DNA of 64,000 nt from contig NZ_BDAE01000011.1 in the NCBI RefSeq assembly GCF_002091675.1, positions 62,001-126,000 of the forward strand, read 5' to 3'. The notes under the pieces were generated by a model, which did not search any database, was not told the DNA's origin, and saw only the letters and a program-made list of their open reading frames with translations. This document shows, one piece after another, positions 19,202-27,824 of this stretch (its first letter is position 1; every line of letters starts with the position of its first letter). This DNA comes from Pseudomonas luteola NBRC 103146 (GTDB taxonomy: Bacteria > Pseudomonadota > Gammaproteobacteria > Pseudomonadales > Pseudomonadaceae). The position numbers and the translations under genes were made by a program.

Positions 19202-19959
19202 GCTTTACCCCTTTTACCAAGGCTCTCTTCAACCACTGCCTTGGCCCAAGACGTTCGTGATTCGCGGCGTAAGATTTCAAGACGCATGCGCATCAGGACA
19301 ACAGCGCCGAAGAAACAATAAAAACCAACCACCATTATTAGAAGCGGAAGCCACATCTCGATGGGCATTGCCGGTTTTTCGGTAAGCGTGAACGTGGCAG
19401 GCTGATGTAGGGTGTTCCACCATTCAACGCTATATTTAATGATTGGCAGGTTGATAACACCTACGATGGCGAGTACCGCGCAGGCCTTGGCCGAACTTTC
19501 CCGATTGGAAATAGCCTGCCCCAACGCAATGATGCCGAAATACAGGAACAGCAGGATTAACATGGAAGTCAGCCGTGCATCCCACACCCACCAGGCACCC
19601 CAGGTTGGCTTGCCCCATATCGACCCGGTTACCAGCGCAACAAAAGTCATCCAGGCGCCTACGGGCGCTGCGCATTTGAGTGCGACATCGGCCAGCTTCA
19701 TTTTCCAGACCAGGCTTACTACCCCGGCAATTGCCAGAAGCAGATACCCCGACTGCGCCAAAAATGCAGCAGGTACATGGATATAGATGATGCGAAAGCT
19801 ATTACCCTGCTGATAATCCTGCGGCGCAAAGACCAGGCCCCATACCATGCCTACTATAACGAAGCATGCCGCCGCCCACGCCAGGATGGGCAACCACCGG
19901 CTACTGATCTCGTAAAACCATTTGGGCGAGCCCAGTTTATGAAAAAACGTCCACTTCAT
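19198..19959 (-). CDS. ccmC: Heme transporter subunit CcmC
   Basis: 253 residues with six hydrophobic segments and the WWD-type heme motif [14 protein letters not shown], plus the conserved [12 protein letters not shown] with its periplasmic heme-ligand His. CcmC places heme on CcmE. It begins [15 protein letters not shown], as in Pseudomonas homologues. It is preceded by ccmB (12-base gap) and coupled to ccmD. Confidence 0.96.
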   Translation of the reverse strand: MKWTFFHKLGSPKWFYEISSRWLPILAWAAACFVIVGMVWGLVFAPQDYQQGNSFRIIYIHVPAAFLAQSGYLLLAIAGVVSLVWKMKLADVALKCAAPVGAWMTFVALVTGSIWGKPTWGAWWVWDARLTSMLILLFLYFGIIALGQAISNRESSAKACAVLAIVGVINLPIIKYSVEWWNTLHQPATFTLTEKPAMPIEMWLPLLIMVVGFYCFFGAVVLMRMRLEILRRESRTSWAKAVVEESLGKRGKA

Positions 19960-19971
19960 GACTGTTCCACA

Positions 19972-20643
19972 TTATTCACCCACACTGATCCGTAACCCAG
20001 CGCCAATAGCGAACGGAGAGAACGTCAGCGATAAAACCATCAAACTTCCCAGCCACAAAAGCTGTCCTGCGGCGGGCATTCCATGAAGAGAGGCTTGCAA
20101 TGCACCGCTGCCCAGAATGAGCACCGGAATGTAAAGCGGAAGAATAAGCAGAGCCAGCAGCAACCCGCCCCGCTTGAGCCCTACAGTCAGCGCTGCACCT
20201 ACAGCACCCAGTAAACTCAACACAGGCGTACCGAGCAGCAACGATAGCAGCAGCACCCCCAAACACTGGACAGGAAGCCCCAGCATGAGCGCCAGGACAG
20301 GCGAGAGCACGATTAGCGCCAGCCCGGTAAACACCCAGTGCGCCATCACCTTGGCCAATACCAGAACAAAGAGTGGGTGCGGCGAGAGCACCCATTGCTC
20401 AAGTGAGCCGTCCTCAAAATCGCTACGAAACAGGCCGTCCAGTGAAAGCAATACCGCCAACAAGGCAGCGACCCAAATCAACCCTGGCGACAGCTCTTTC
20501 AACAGCTGGCTTTCAGGTCCCACCGCCAGGGGAAACAGGGCAATCACGATCGCAAAGAACACCAAGGGATTGGCCAGCTCCACCGGGCGTCGGCATAGCA
20601 GTAGCGATTCACGTTTAAGCAGAAGCACGAAGAGCCCGCTCAT
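19972..20643 (-). CDS. ccmB: Heme ABC transporter permease CcmB
   Basis: 223 residues and six predicted membrane helices. The CcmB features are a basic N-terminus ([17 protein letters not shown]), [20 protein letters not shown] in the cytoplasmic loop that faces the ATPase, and the C-terminal LPLYIPVLI. It pairs with CcmA; their ATP use drives release of heme-loaded CcmE. It overlaps the ccmA stop by 4 bases. Confidence 0.95.
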   Translation of the reverse strand: MSGLFVLLLKRESLLLCRRPVELANPLVFFAIVIALFPLAVGPESQLLKELSPGLIWVAALLAVLLSLDGLFRSDFEDGSLEQWVLSPHPLFVLVLAKVMAHWVFTGLALIVLSPVLALMLGLPVQCLGVLLLSLLLGTPVLSLLGAVGAALTVGLKRGGLLLALLILPLYIPVLILGSGALQASLHGMPAAGQLLWLGSLMVLSLTFSPFAIGAGLRISVGE

Positions 20644-21272
20644 GAGCCCCCCTGCCCTAGCTCTAGCTGGCGATAGCGCGTCGGCGTTTGCGTCATTTGA
20701 TGATGCGTAGTAAGCACCACTGCTCCACCCTGTTCACAGTGCTGGTTCAAATGCCGCTCAAGATGCTCCACCGCTTGGAGGTCGAGAGCCGTAAACGGCT
20801 CATCGAGTATCCACAAGGCAGGAGGGTCAAGATACAGGCGAGCCAATGCGACACGACGCTGTTGTCCGGCAGAGAGCGTATGGCAGGGAACATCCTCGAA
20901 GCCAGACAGCCCTACGCTATCCAGAGCCTGCCAGATTGCTTCCCGAGTGGCGGGCCTGTTTAAGGCGCACAACCATGTGAGGTTTTCCTCGGCAGTCAGG
21001 AGTCCCTTGATTCCAGTCGCATGGCCAAGCCAGAGTAACTGCCTGAACGGCTCGTGTCGCTGCCTACCAGCCAGACGCACCTCACCGGCCGTTGGAGCCA
21101 TAAGCCCTGCCAGAAGACGTAGCAGACTGGTTTTACCGCTGCCATTCGGCCCCATTATCTGCAGCATTTCACCAGATTCGAGCACAAGATCCAGCTGCTC
21201 GAACAGCACGCGCTCGTCACGCTCACAGGTGAGCGCAACGGCTTCAAGACAAGGGGGTATCACTACACGCAA
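20640..21272 (-). CDS. ccmA: Heme ABC transporter ATPase CcmA
   Basis: 210 residues. Walker A is GPNGSGKTS (41-49), the signature is LSAGQQ (133-138), and Walker B is LWILDEP ending near residue 159; the switch His appears in TTHH. It is the first gene of the ccm operon and is divergent from the FliK-like gene at 21407, so the 134-base spacer must hold promoters for both directions. Confidence 0.95.
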   Translation of the reverse strand: MRVVIPPCLEAVALTCERDERVLFEQLDLVLESGEMLQIMGPNGSGKTSLLRLLAGLMAPTAGEVRLAGRQRHEPFRQLLWLGHATGIKGLLTAEENLTWLCALNRPATREAIWQALDSVGLSGFEDVPCHTLSAGQQRRVALARLYLDPPALWILDEPFTALDLQAVEHLERHLNQHCEQGGAVVLTTHHQMTQTPTRYRQLELGQGGS

Positions 21273-21281
21273 CCATTGGCA

Positions 21282-21308
21282 TCAAGTCGGAACGGAATCG
21301 GCCGCTAT
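21282..21308 (+). promoter_or_regulatory. Sigma-28 (FliA)-like promoter upstream of the FliK-like gene
   Basis: TCAAG at 21282-21286, 14 bases, then GCCGCTAT at 21301-21308. The enterobacterial sigma-28 consensus is TCAAG (or TAAA) with about 14-15 bases to GCCGATAA; here two positions of the -10 differ. The predicted start of transcription is about 90 bases upstream of the ATG at 21407. Motif seen; function inferred. Confidence 0.4.
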
Positions 21309-21406
21309 AGTAGGCTGGAAACAAGACCAAGCCCGTCAATTGGCCAGCATTATACACATCACGCCAGCCTGGACGACCGACTGCATGAAACTATCAGAGT
21401 GGCTAC

Positions 21407-22933
21407 ATGGCTGACATAGGCACTATCCGCCCCGCTTCTGCCCCAGTTGTCCCAACGCGGGCAGCGTTACCCGCCGAGCCGGCCGTGCGGATTACCTTGC
21501 CGACAGAAAGCCCTCTGCTGCCCGGCGAAACAGCCCAGGCGCAAGTTGTTGCCCTTAAGCAGAACCTGCAGAGTTTTCAGTTATTGCTGCAGTTGACGCT
21601 TGCCAATGGACGTCAACTTACCCTACCGGCGGAAAGCACTTCACCCCTGCCAACCGGTTCGCTACTAAACATCATGGCGTTATCGTCTACCCGCCTGGCT
21701 GTACAGATCGAGGCCAAGGCAGAGACGCCTTTGAAAAGCCTGGATACCAAAGCGCTTCCGCCAGGCACCCTGCTGCAGACGCGAGTGGTCAGCAGTCAAC
21801 CAGCCGACGCCTCTGAGGGGCAGATATCCTTCAAATCCGTTGTGACATTGCTCAACGGTGCCCTTGCAGGCAAACAACTGATAATCGAATCGCTAAATGC
21901 CCTTAAGCCCGGCAGCCTGATAACGGTTGCGGTACGCGATGCACAGCAGGTTGCTCTGGTGCCCTCCAGCGGAAGACTCGATCAGATTGAGCTGGGACAG
22001 CAGTTGACGGCTCAGTTCCAACGACAAGGCTCGCTGGCCCAGTTGTTTCAAGCTCTGCCGCTACTAACGGACTCGCCCGCCACGCCCGGCGTGTTGCGCG
22101 ATACGCTTGGTCAGCTGCTCGCCTCCGTACCCGAGGTTGAAGAACTCAAGAACCCGGATGTCGTAAAAACCCTGTTCGAGCGAAGCGGCATTTTGCTGGA
22201 GCGACACCTTACTTCAGGTGAGACTGAACGGCTGCCGCAGGATTACAAGACGCTCCTGCTCCGCCTAATCAGTCAACTGAGCCAGACTACAACGACTTCG
22301 ACCACTTTTCCTCCTCAAGCCGGCGTGCCAAACCTGCCAGGAAGCCTGCGCAATGCCCTAACGGCATTGGGCCAAGGGAACCCTAAGCATGCTGCGTTGA
22401 GCTTTCCTCTGCCGTCACGGATAGTTAGCTCGCTGCTGCAGGAAGGCATGGAGCTTGAAGAATTGCTCAAGTTGGCAACAGCAGCCCTATCACGCCTGCA
22501 AACTCATCAGCTGTCAGGCGTTGAACAGACACAGCACTACCCGGATGGATCCATGCTGCTTACCTGGCAAGGGGAACTTCCCATGCGTAACGGTGAGCGC
22601 ATCACCAGTCTGCAATACAAGCTGCAAGAGGAACGCCCTTCCAAAAGCGCTGGCGAACTGCGTGACAGCATCTGGAAACTCGATCTTGCCTTTGACCTCG
22701 AGCCGCTTGGCAATATGCAGGTCGAAGCCAAACTTGCTCGCGGTACGCTTTCAAGCCAGTTCTGGGCCGAGCAGAAGGAAACCGCTGCGCTCATCACCCA
22801 TGAGCTGGAGCACTTCAAGGAGCAATTGCTTGAGGCCGGACTTCTGGTAGGCGAGCTGCAATGCACACTGGGAAAACCGGTGCGTGGACTACGCACTCAC
22901 ATTGAAGAACGCTGGATAGATGAAAGCGCATGA
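21407..22933 (+). CDS. FliK-like protein (Flg_hook C-terminal domain)
   Basis: 508 residues. The N-terminal two thirds are Leu/Gln/Thr/Ser-rich and of low complexity. The last ~150 residues (LDLAFDLEPLGNMQVEAKL, then GTLSSQFWAEQ and LEHFKEQLLEAGL) match the C-terminal domain of flagellar hook-length control proteins. It is distinct from the true FliK at 44160-45497. A counterpart lies beside ccm in P. aeruginosa (PA1474 region). The stop overlaps the FlhB-C-like gene by 4 bases, a coupling expected for interacting partners since FliK binds the FlhB C-domain. Its exact role is unknown. Confidence 0.8.
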   Translation: MADIGTIRPASAPVVPTRAALPAEPAVRITLPTESPLLPGETAQAQVVALKQNLQSFQLLLQLTLANGRQLTLPAESTSPLPTGSLLNIMALSSTRLAVQIEAKAETPLKSLDTKALPPGTLLQTRVVSSQPADASEGQISFKSVVTLLNGALAGKQLIIESLNALKPGSLITVAVRDAQQVALVPSSGRLDQIELGQQLTAQFQRQGSLAQLFQALPLLTDSPATPGVLRDTLGQLLASVPEVEELKNPDVVKTLFERSGILLERHLTSGETERLPQDYKTLLLRLISQLSQTTTTSTTFPPQAGVPNLPGSLRNALTALGQGNPKHAALSFPLPSRIVSSLLQEGMELEELLKLATAALSRLQTHQLSGVEQTQHYPDGSMLLTWQGELPMRNGERITSLQYKLQEERPSKSAGELRDSIWKLDLAFDLEPLGNMQVEAKLARGTLSSQFWAEQKETAALITHELEHFKEQLLEAGLLVGELQCTLGKPVRGLRTHIEERWIDESA

Positions 22934-23244
22934 GTACTTCGAAGCAGGCTATTGCACTGGTCTATGACGGCCAGACCGCTCCCACCCTAACAGCCAAAGG
23001 CGATGCAGATCTTGCCGAAGCCATTCTGGCATTGGCCAGAGAGCACGAAATCCCTATCTATGAGAACGCTGACCTGGTACGCCTGCTGGCACGCCTTGAG
23101 CTTGGCGATGCCATTCCTGAAGCGCTGTACCGCACGATTGCCGAAATCATCGCGTTCGCCTGGTATCTGAAGGGTAAGCATCCGCAGAGCCTGTCATGCA
23201 GGCAGGATGATCCCATCCTATCGGCGCTATCCGGAAAATGCTGA
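22930..23244 (+). CDS. Free-standing FlhB C-terminal domain homologue (EscU/YscU family)
   Basis: 104 residues with no membrane segment. From AIALVYD to IAFAWYLKGK it aligns with the cytoplasmic C-domain of FlhB (compare AVALKYD to LAYVYQLKQY in FlhB at 38489-39625). The NPTH autocleavage motif that precedes AVALKYD in FlhB is missing; the same place reads STSK. It resembles the non-cleaved FlhB-C paralogue called FlhX in Helicobacter. It is coupled to the FliK-like gene upstream and closed by a strong hairpin. Confidence 0.85.
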   Translation: MSTSKQAIALVYDGQTAPTLTAKGDADLAEAILALAREHEIPIYENADLVRLLARLELGDAIPEALYRTIAEIIAFAWYLKGKHPQSLSCRQDDPILSALSGKC

Positions 23245-23266
23245 AACATCTTATCGAGAGCACAAA

Positions 23267-23295
23267 AAAGCCATCAGTGCATGACTGATGGCTTT
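23267..23295. terminator. Intrinsic terminator after the FlhB-C-like gene
   Basis: AAAGCCATCAGT, loop GCATG, ACTGATGGCTTT: a perfect 12-bp stem flanked by an A-run on the left and T's on the right. It lies 22 bases after the stop. Confidence 0.85.
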
Positions 23296-23312
23296 CCGGG
23301 AAATGAAGAAAT

Positions 23313-23355
23313 GCAAGGCCTGCCGGATATGACACAAGATCTGTGGCAGGCTTGC
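23313..23355 (-). terminator. Possible terminator after the DUF2802 gene
   Basis: On the minus strand GCAAGCCTGCC pairs with GGCAGGCCTTGC (one bulged base, 20-base loop), followed by ATTTCTTCATTT. It would end the long flagellar/chemotaxis transcript. Confidence 0.4.
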
Positions 23356-23368
23356 GAGATGCACTTTG

Positions 23369-23767
23369 TCAGGATTGCTGACGCGCCTTATGCATCTTAC
23401 TGATCAGTTCGGCCTCGGCCCGTGAAAGCCCGCAGGACTGAGTCAGATCATCGACACTGGCACCCAACCCCACAAGGCGCGCAGCCTGACTGAACGACAG
23501 GCTGGCCGGATCGCTTTGTTCGATACGGGTCAGCCTGTCAGGCAGGGGTGCAACCATCTCATTGATTTCATGCAATTGCTCCCCCATACGGACCGTGCCG
23601 GCCTGATAGGTTTCCAGCCGCTTGGCTAGAGCCCTCAAGCGCTTTTCGGTTGTTTCCTCATGCTGGGCAAGCTTTGACGCCTGCCGTTTAAGCTCCTGCC
23701 ATAGCAGAAAGCAGGCACCCGCCAGCCCAAGGCAAATGAACACCAGCACGATCAACGCTGCCAACAT
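23369..23767 (-). CDS. DUF2802 domain protein
   Basis: 132 residues. One N-terminal membrane helix (about 4-23) is followed by a charged coiled coil (about 27-75) and a short C-terminal helix-turn-helix-like tail, SFSQAARLVGLGASVDDLTQSCGLSRAEAELISKMH, which is typical of DUF2802. In Pseudomonas this gene always follows cheW at the end of the chemotaxis block. The function is unknown; a membrane or polar-scaffold role is inferred from context. It shares one base with cheW. Confidence 0.82.
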   Translation of the reverse strand: MLAALIVLVFICLGLAGACFLLWQELKRQASKLAQHEETTEKRLRALAKRLETYQAGTVRMGEQLHEINEMVAPLPDRLTRIEQSDPASLSFSQAARLVGLGASVDDLTQSCGLSRAEAELISKMHKARQQS

Positions 23768-24246
23768 TAGATACTTTCCAACTCAGACCATTCTTCTTCG
23801 CTCATCATCTTATCCAATTCGACAAGAATCAGCAGCTCGCCGTTCTTGTTGCAAACGCCCTGGATAAACTTGGCGGATTCATCGTTACCCACGTTTGGTG
23901 CGGTTTCGATTTCAGATTGACGTAAATAAACGACTTCAGCCACGCTGTCGACAAGAATACCAACGACTTGCTTGTCGGCCTCGATAATCACGATACGGGT
24001 GTTATCCGTGATCTCGGCAGAGTCCAGGCCAAAACGCTGACGTGTATCAATTACCGTCACGACGTTACCGCGCAGGTTGATGATACCCAGCACGTAGCTT
24101 GGAGCACCTGGCACCGGAGCTATTTCCGTATAGCGCAGCACTTCCTGAACCTGCATGACGTTGATACCGTACGTCTCGTTGTCCAGACGGAAGGTTACCC
24201 ACTGCAGGATTGGATCTTCGGAACCTTGTGCAGACGTTTTCTTCAT
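23767..24246 (-). CDS. cheW: Chemotaxis coupling protein CheW
   Basis: 159 residues and a single CheW fold, with WVTFRLDNETYGINVMQVQEVL near the N-terminus and the IINLRGNVVTVIDTRQRFGL core. It links CheA to receptor tips in the chemoreceptor array. It begins MKKTSAQGSEDPILQ with GAGG nine bases upstream. A structured leader (24266-24296) separates it from parP. Confidence 0.95.
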   Translation of the reverse strand: MKKTSAQGSEDPILQWVTFRLDNETYGINVMQVQEVLRYTEIAPVPGAPSYVLGIINLRGNVVTVIDTRQRFGLDSAEITDNTRIVIIEADKQVVGILVDSVAEVVYLRQSEIETAPNVGNDESAKFIQGVCNKNGELLILVELDKMMSEEEWSELESI

Positions 24247-24265
24247 TTTCCCAGCCTCGTTGATA

Positions 24266-24296
24266 CCGCCTTGGCGGTCTTGGCGGTCTTCCCGCC
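24266..24296 (-). promoter_or_regulatory. cheW leader with four alternately pairing segments
   Basis: Read on the minus strand, the 31 bases contain GGCGG, CCGCC, CCGCC and GGCGG in that order, so two mutually exclusive hairpins can form about 20 bases ahead of the cheW ATG. The pairing is seen; any role in translation or termination is inferred. Confidence 0.3.
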
Positions 24297-24339
24297 TTGG
24301 TTGATCCAGAATCGACCCCTTAAGCGTAGGTCAACCCTT

Positions 24340-25212
24340 CTATTGTTTCCTTTGCTTTGCAGCACCGCTTTCAATCAGCGCCGCAAGCGCCGATACATCC
24401 AGCAAGGCACACATATGCTCAATTACCGTTCCCGCCAGCCATGGCCGCTGGGATCGTTGCGTTCGCCATTTGACCTCGGCAGGGTCCAGACGTATCGAAC
24501 GGCTGACCTGGTGTACCGCAATTCCCCAGTCATACCCTTCAACCGAGATAACGAACCGGAGGCCTTCCTTGAAGTCTTCGCGGTAGCGCTCTGGCATGAC
24601 CCAGCGCGCGGCATCCAATACCTTCAAATTACCCTGCGGGCTGGGCAGGATGCCCAGGAACCAATCGGGCTGACCAAACAATGGCGTCAGCTCGCGGCCT
24701 TCCAGTGAATGAATCGTTCCCAAACATATCAGCGGCACAGCAAGGGTCAGCCCCGCCACGTCGAACAACAGACATTCAAACGGCTCTTCAGCCCATTCCG
24801 GCCTTCCGTCGTCGCTTACCTTGAAAGGCTGCACCTGCTGCTCGACAGCCTGAACAGTTCTTAACGGAATAACGGTATCGACAACTTTTTCCGGCTCTGC
24901 CACTACAGGCTTAACAACCGGCACCACAGGCAGGCTGTTCTGGGCAGGAGTTTCCCTGACCTGGGCATCGCGTGCCTTCTCCTCACGTACAGCCGCCTCG
25001 AACTCGTCCAAAGACACGCTTTGGACCGTAGGCGCAACAGGATCAGGCGCAGCCACGGACACCACTTCAACCAACGAGACGACAACCGCCTCATGCTGGA
25101 GGGCGGCAGGCGTCTCTACCGGCAGCTCGAGTGTCGCCTCCATCAGCAGCGCATCCAGATAGGACTGCAAAGCCAGCTGTGGACGAATTTCAGTGCTAGT
25201 AGAACGGCTCAT
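24340..25212 (-). CDS. parP: ParP-type CheW-domain array-positioning protein
   Basis: 290 residues from the ATG at 25212; a GTG twelve bases upstream is the alternative. A long acidic Pro/Val-rich N-terminal region (about 1-150) leads to a C-terminal CheW-like domain (LLFDVAGLTLAVPLICLGTI to VIEHMCALLDVSALAALI). In Vibrio and Pseudomonas this architecture next to a ParA-like gene is ParP, which tethers CheA arrays at the cell pole through ParC. P. aeruginosa has the same gene order (PA1462-PA1464). Confidence 0.85.
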   Translation of the reverse strand: MSRSTSTEIRPQLALQSYLDALLMEATLELPVETPAALQHEAVVVSLVEVVSVAAPDPVAPTVQSVSLDEFEAAVREEKARDAQVRETPAQNSLPVVPVVKPVVAEPEKVVDTVIPLRTVQAVEQQVQPFKVSDDGRPEWAEEPFECLLFDVAGLTLAVPLICLGTIHSLEGRELTPLFGQPDWFLGILPSPQGNLKVLDAARWVMPERYREDFKEGLRFVISVEGYDWGIAVHQVSRSIRLDPAEVKWRTQRSQRPWLAGTVIEHMCALLDVSALAALIESGAAKQRKQ

Positions 25213-25289
25213 GTCACGTATCACACTTCAAGATTGAAGAAACTATCGGCTGGATACCGCAAAAACTTGAGTACTGCATCACTATGTCT

Positions 25290-26081
25290 TCACGCGACGT
25301 TCATTGAGGCAGGCTGCATATCAAGCAGATGCTTAAGCAACGCCCTATATGCAATGACACCACGACTATTCGCATCGTTCTGCGAGGGGGTTATCCCTGC
25401 ACGGCTGGCATCCCGCAGCTTGGTATCAATGGGAACGAACGCTTGCCACAGATGCTCGACGTAATTGTCTCGGAGGTATTTGAGTGTCCCCAGCGAAGCC
25501 TGGGTACGCCGGTCGAACAGCGTCGGTACGATCGTGTAAGGAAGCGCCTGTTTTCTGGAGCGGTTGATCATGGCCAATGTATTGACCATGCGCTCCAATC
25601 CTTTGATCGCCAGAAATTCCGTTTGCACAGGAATGACCAACTGCTGGCTTGCCGCCAATGCATTGACCATCAGAATGCCCAACAAGGGCGGACTGTCGAT
25701 CAGGGCATAGTCAAACTCATTCCACAACTGCGCAAGGCTTTTGGAAATCACCAATCCCATGCCATTTTGCCCAGGTGACTGCCGTTCCAGTGTCGCCAGC
25801 GCCGTACTGGCCGGCAGCATCGAGATACGCTCATGGCTGGTCGGTAGCAGAAGTTGCTTGGGTAGCCCGTCCGGAACCTGCCCCTGATGCAGGAACAGTT
25901 CGAAGGCGCTGCGCTCCAGTCGATCCGGGTCCTGTCCAAAATAACTCGTCAAGGAGCCATGGGGGTCAAGATCGACCATCAGGACACGCTTGCCCGAGTC
26001 AGCCAGAAGCCCTGCCAGCGAAACAGACGTTGTTGTCTTGCCTACTCCGCCCTTTTGATTGGCTATTGCCCAAACTCTCAC
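25290..26081 (-). CDS. parC: ParC, ParA-like ATPase for polar placement of chemotaxis arrays
   Basis: 263 residues. The deviant Walker A is NQKGGVGKTTTS (KGGVGKT, residues 10-16), with DLDPHGSLTSYFG and LIDSPPLLGILMVNAL following, as in ParA/Soj/MinD proteins. No ParB gene or parS-like site is visible here. Its position between motD and parP identifies it as the chemotaxis-array ParC rather than chromosome-partition ParA. Confidence 0.88.
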   Translation of the reverse strand: MRVWAIANQKGGVGKTTTSVSLAGLLADSGKRVLMVDLDPHGSLTSYFGQDPDRLERSAFELFLHQGQVPDGLPKQLLLPTSHERISMLPASTALATLERQSPGQNGMGLVISKSLAQLWNEFDYALIDSPPLLGILMVNALAASQQLVIPVQTEFLAIKGLERMVNTLAMINRSRKQALPYTIVPTLFDRRTQASLGTLKYLRDNYVEHLWQAFVPIDTKLRDASRAGITPSQNDANSRGVIAYRALLKHLLDMQPASMNVA

Positions 26082-26173
26082 GTTCTACCCTCCCCAGGCA
26101 GCGTACTGCATTGCCAAGGCCAAGCCGCTGGATATACCAGCGGCGAAGATTTGACAGCGATTGGTTCTATCGC

Positions 26174-26995
26174 TTACTTGGAGGAAGCAGGTGCACTTTG
26201 CGTGCCATTTCTGCCGGAAGCGGAGCGCTCCTGAAAACCACCCACGCCACGGTGAATGTCGATATTTCGTGAAATGAGCAACACCACCCGACGGTTCCGC
26301 GCCCTGCCCTCAGGGGTGGAGTTATCTGCTATTGGTTGATAGCTGCCATACCCGACCACGGCGAGCCGTTCGGGTGTAACGCCATCACCAATCAGCAGCC
26401 GAGCAATACTGGCGGATCGCGCCGCTGAAAGCTCCCAGTTGGTGGGGTATTGGGGCGTACTGATGGGAATATTGTCAGTAAACCCTTCTACCTGAATCGG
26501 GTTCTTGTAAGGTGCCAGAATTTTGGCAACCTTCGCCATCAAGCCAAAGGCTGGATCGCCTGGAATGGCATCCCCGCTAGGAAAAAGCAGATTGGAATTC
26601 AGCTCGATTTCCAACCAGGTCTCGGTTGCCCTTAGAGTCATCTGATCTGAATTGATGAGATCGCCAAAGGCGTTCTGCATACTGGTTGCTATCTGCTCAA
26701 GCGGATCGACTGCTTGAGTAGTCGCCGGCGCGTTATCCGATGCAGGCGTATTCTGCTCGATGGTAGGCTGAACGCTGCGAGGCATCTGATCCCCAATGGG
26801 AATAGGTTTCATGGAGCGATCCGGCTCTGTAAAGATACCGGTCAGCGTCTCGGATAGAATCTTGTACTTGCCCTCATTGATGGATGAGATGGAATACATC
26901 ACAACAAAGAAGGCAAACAGCAAGGTGATGAAATCCGCGTAGGACACCAGCCAGCGTTCGTGATTTTCATGCTCCTCGTGTCGACGGCGACGCAT
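26174..26995 (-). CDS. motD: Flagellar stator protein MotD (MotB family)
   Basis: 273 residues. A basic N-terminus and one membrane helix carry the ion-binding Asp21 in SYADFITLLFAFFVVMYS. A plug/linker follows, then a C-terminal OmpA-type peptidoglycan-binding domain (VEGFTDNIPIS, NWELSAARSASIARLL, VVGYGSYQP). With MotC it forms one of the two Pseudomonas stators. It starts 3 bases after motC. Confidence 0.94.
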   Translation of the reverse strand: MRRRRHEEHENHERWLVSYADFITLLFAFFVVMYSISSINEGKYKILSETLTGIFTEPDRSMKPIPIGDQMPRSVQPTIEQNTPASDNAPATTQAVDPLEQIATSMQNAFGDLINSDQMTLRATETWLEIELNSNLLFPSGDAIPGDPAFGLMAKVAKILAPYKNPIQVEGFTDNIPISTPQYPTNWELSAARSASIARLLIGDGVTPERLAVVGYGSYQPIADNSTPEGRARNRRVVLLISRNIDIHRGVGGFQERSASGRNGTQSAPASSK

Positions 26996-26998
26996 CGG

Positions 26999-27739
26999 TT
27001 ACTCCATGAAGCCTTGCAGCTTGAGTTCGATGGAACGAGGGTTTTCACCTTCGCCAATAGACAGCAAACCTTCCAGAAGCATCTCCCGATAGCGAGTTTG
27101 ACGCAGCACCATGCCTTTGAGCTTGTTGGCAATCGGAAGTAATAGCAGGTTGGCGAATGCAACCCCATAAATTGTGGCTACGAATGCAACAGCAATCCCG
27201 TTACCCAGCTGGGAAGGGTTTGCCAAGTTCTGCATGACATGGATAAGCCCCATCACGGCACCGATAATCCCAATGGTAGGCGCATACCCACCCATGGCCT
27301 CGAACAGCTTGGCCGCCTGGATATCACGATCTTCCTGGCCATACATATCGACTTCCAGAATGCTGCGAATGGCTTCAGGCTCGGCACCATCGACCAGTAG
27401 CTGCAGGCCTTTGCGGGCGAATGGATCACGTTCGGCATCCACGAGCGGTTCAAGCCCCAGCAGACCTTCCTTACGGGCAGACATGCTCCAGCCAATGATG
27501 CGATTGATACCGGCTGGCATGTCGACTCTTGGCGGCAGGAAAACCCAACTGAGCATTGTCAGGGAGCGCTTGAGAACACGGATAGGCGTCTGCAGCATGG
27601 CCGCACCGCATGTGCCGCCCAGTACGATCAGGGCAGCAGGCCCGTTGAGTAGAGCGGCGATGGTGCCGCCCTCAAGAAAATTACCTCCAATGATGGCAAT
27701 AAAGGCCAACAGGATGCCAATCAGGCTCAAGACATCCAC
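26999..27739 (-). CDS. motC: Flagellar stator protein MotC (MotA family)
   Basis: 246 residues with four membrane helices (two at the start, two near residues 145-205). The cytoplasmic loop bears GLLGLEPLVDAERDPFARKGLQLLVDG, typical of MotA proteins, and the C-terminal YREMLLEGLLSIGEGENPR is present. It couples ion flow through MotC/MotD to the rotor protein FliG. It lies between cheB and motD, as in other Pseudomonas. Confidence 0.94.
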   Translation of the reverse strand: MDVLSLIGILLAFIAIIGGNFLEGGTIAALLNGPAALIVLGGTCGAAMLQTPIRVLKRSLTMLSWVFLPPRVDMPAGINRIIGWSMSARKEGLLGLEPLVDAERDPFARKGLQLLVDGAEPEAIRSILEVDMYGQEDRDIQAAKLFEAMGGYAPTIGIIGAVMGLIHVMQNLANPSQLGNGIAVAFVATIYGVAFANLLLLPIANKLKGMVLRQTRYREMLLEGLLSIGEGENPRSIELKLQGFME

Positions 27740-27824
27740 ACATCATCTCCCTAAGGCATGGCAGCAAGCCAAAACCTGTCAAATTCAAATCCGGCGCCGC
27801 TCCTGCCTAGCAAGAGCGGTACCA

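Noticed and set aside
19029-19280. Longer N-terminal extension of ccmE
   Set aside because: It runs through ccmD in another phase; CcmE proteins start at the hydrophobic anchor, matching the GTG at 19028.
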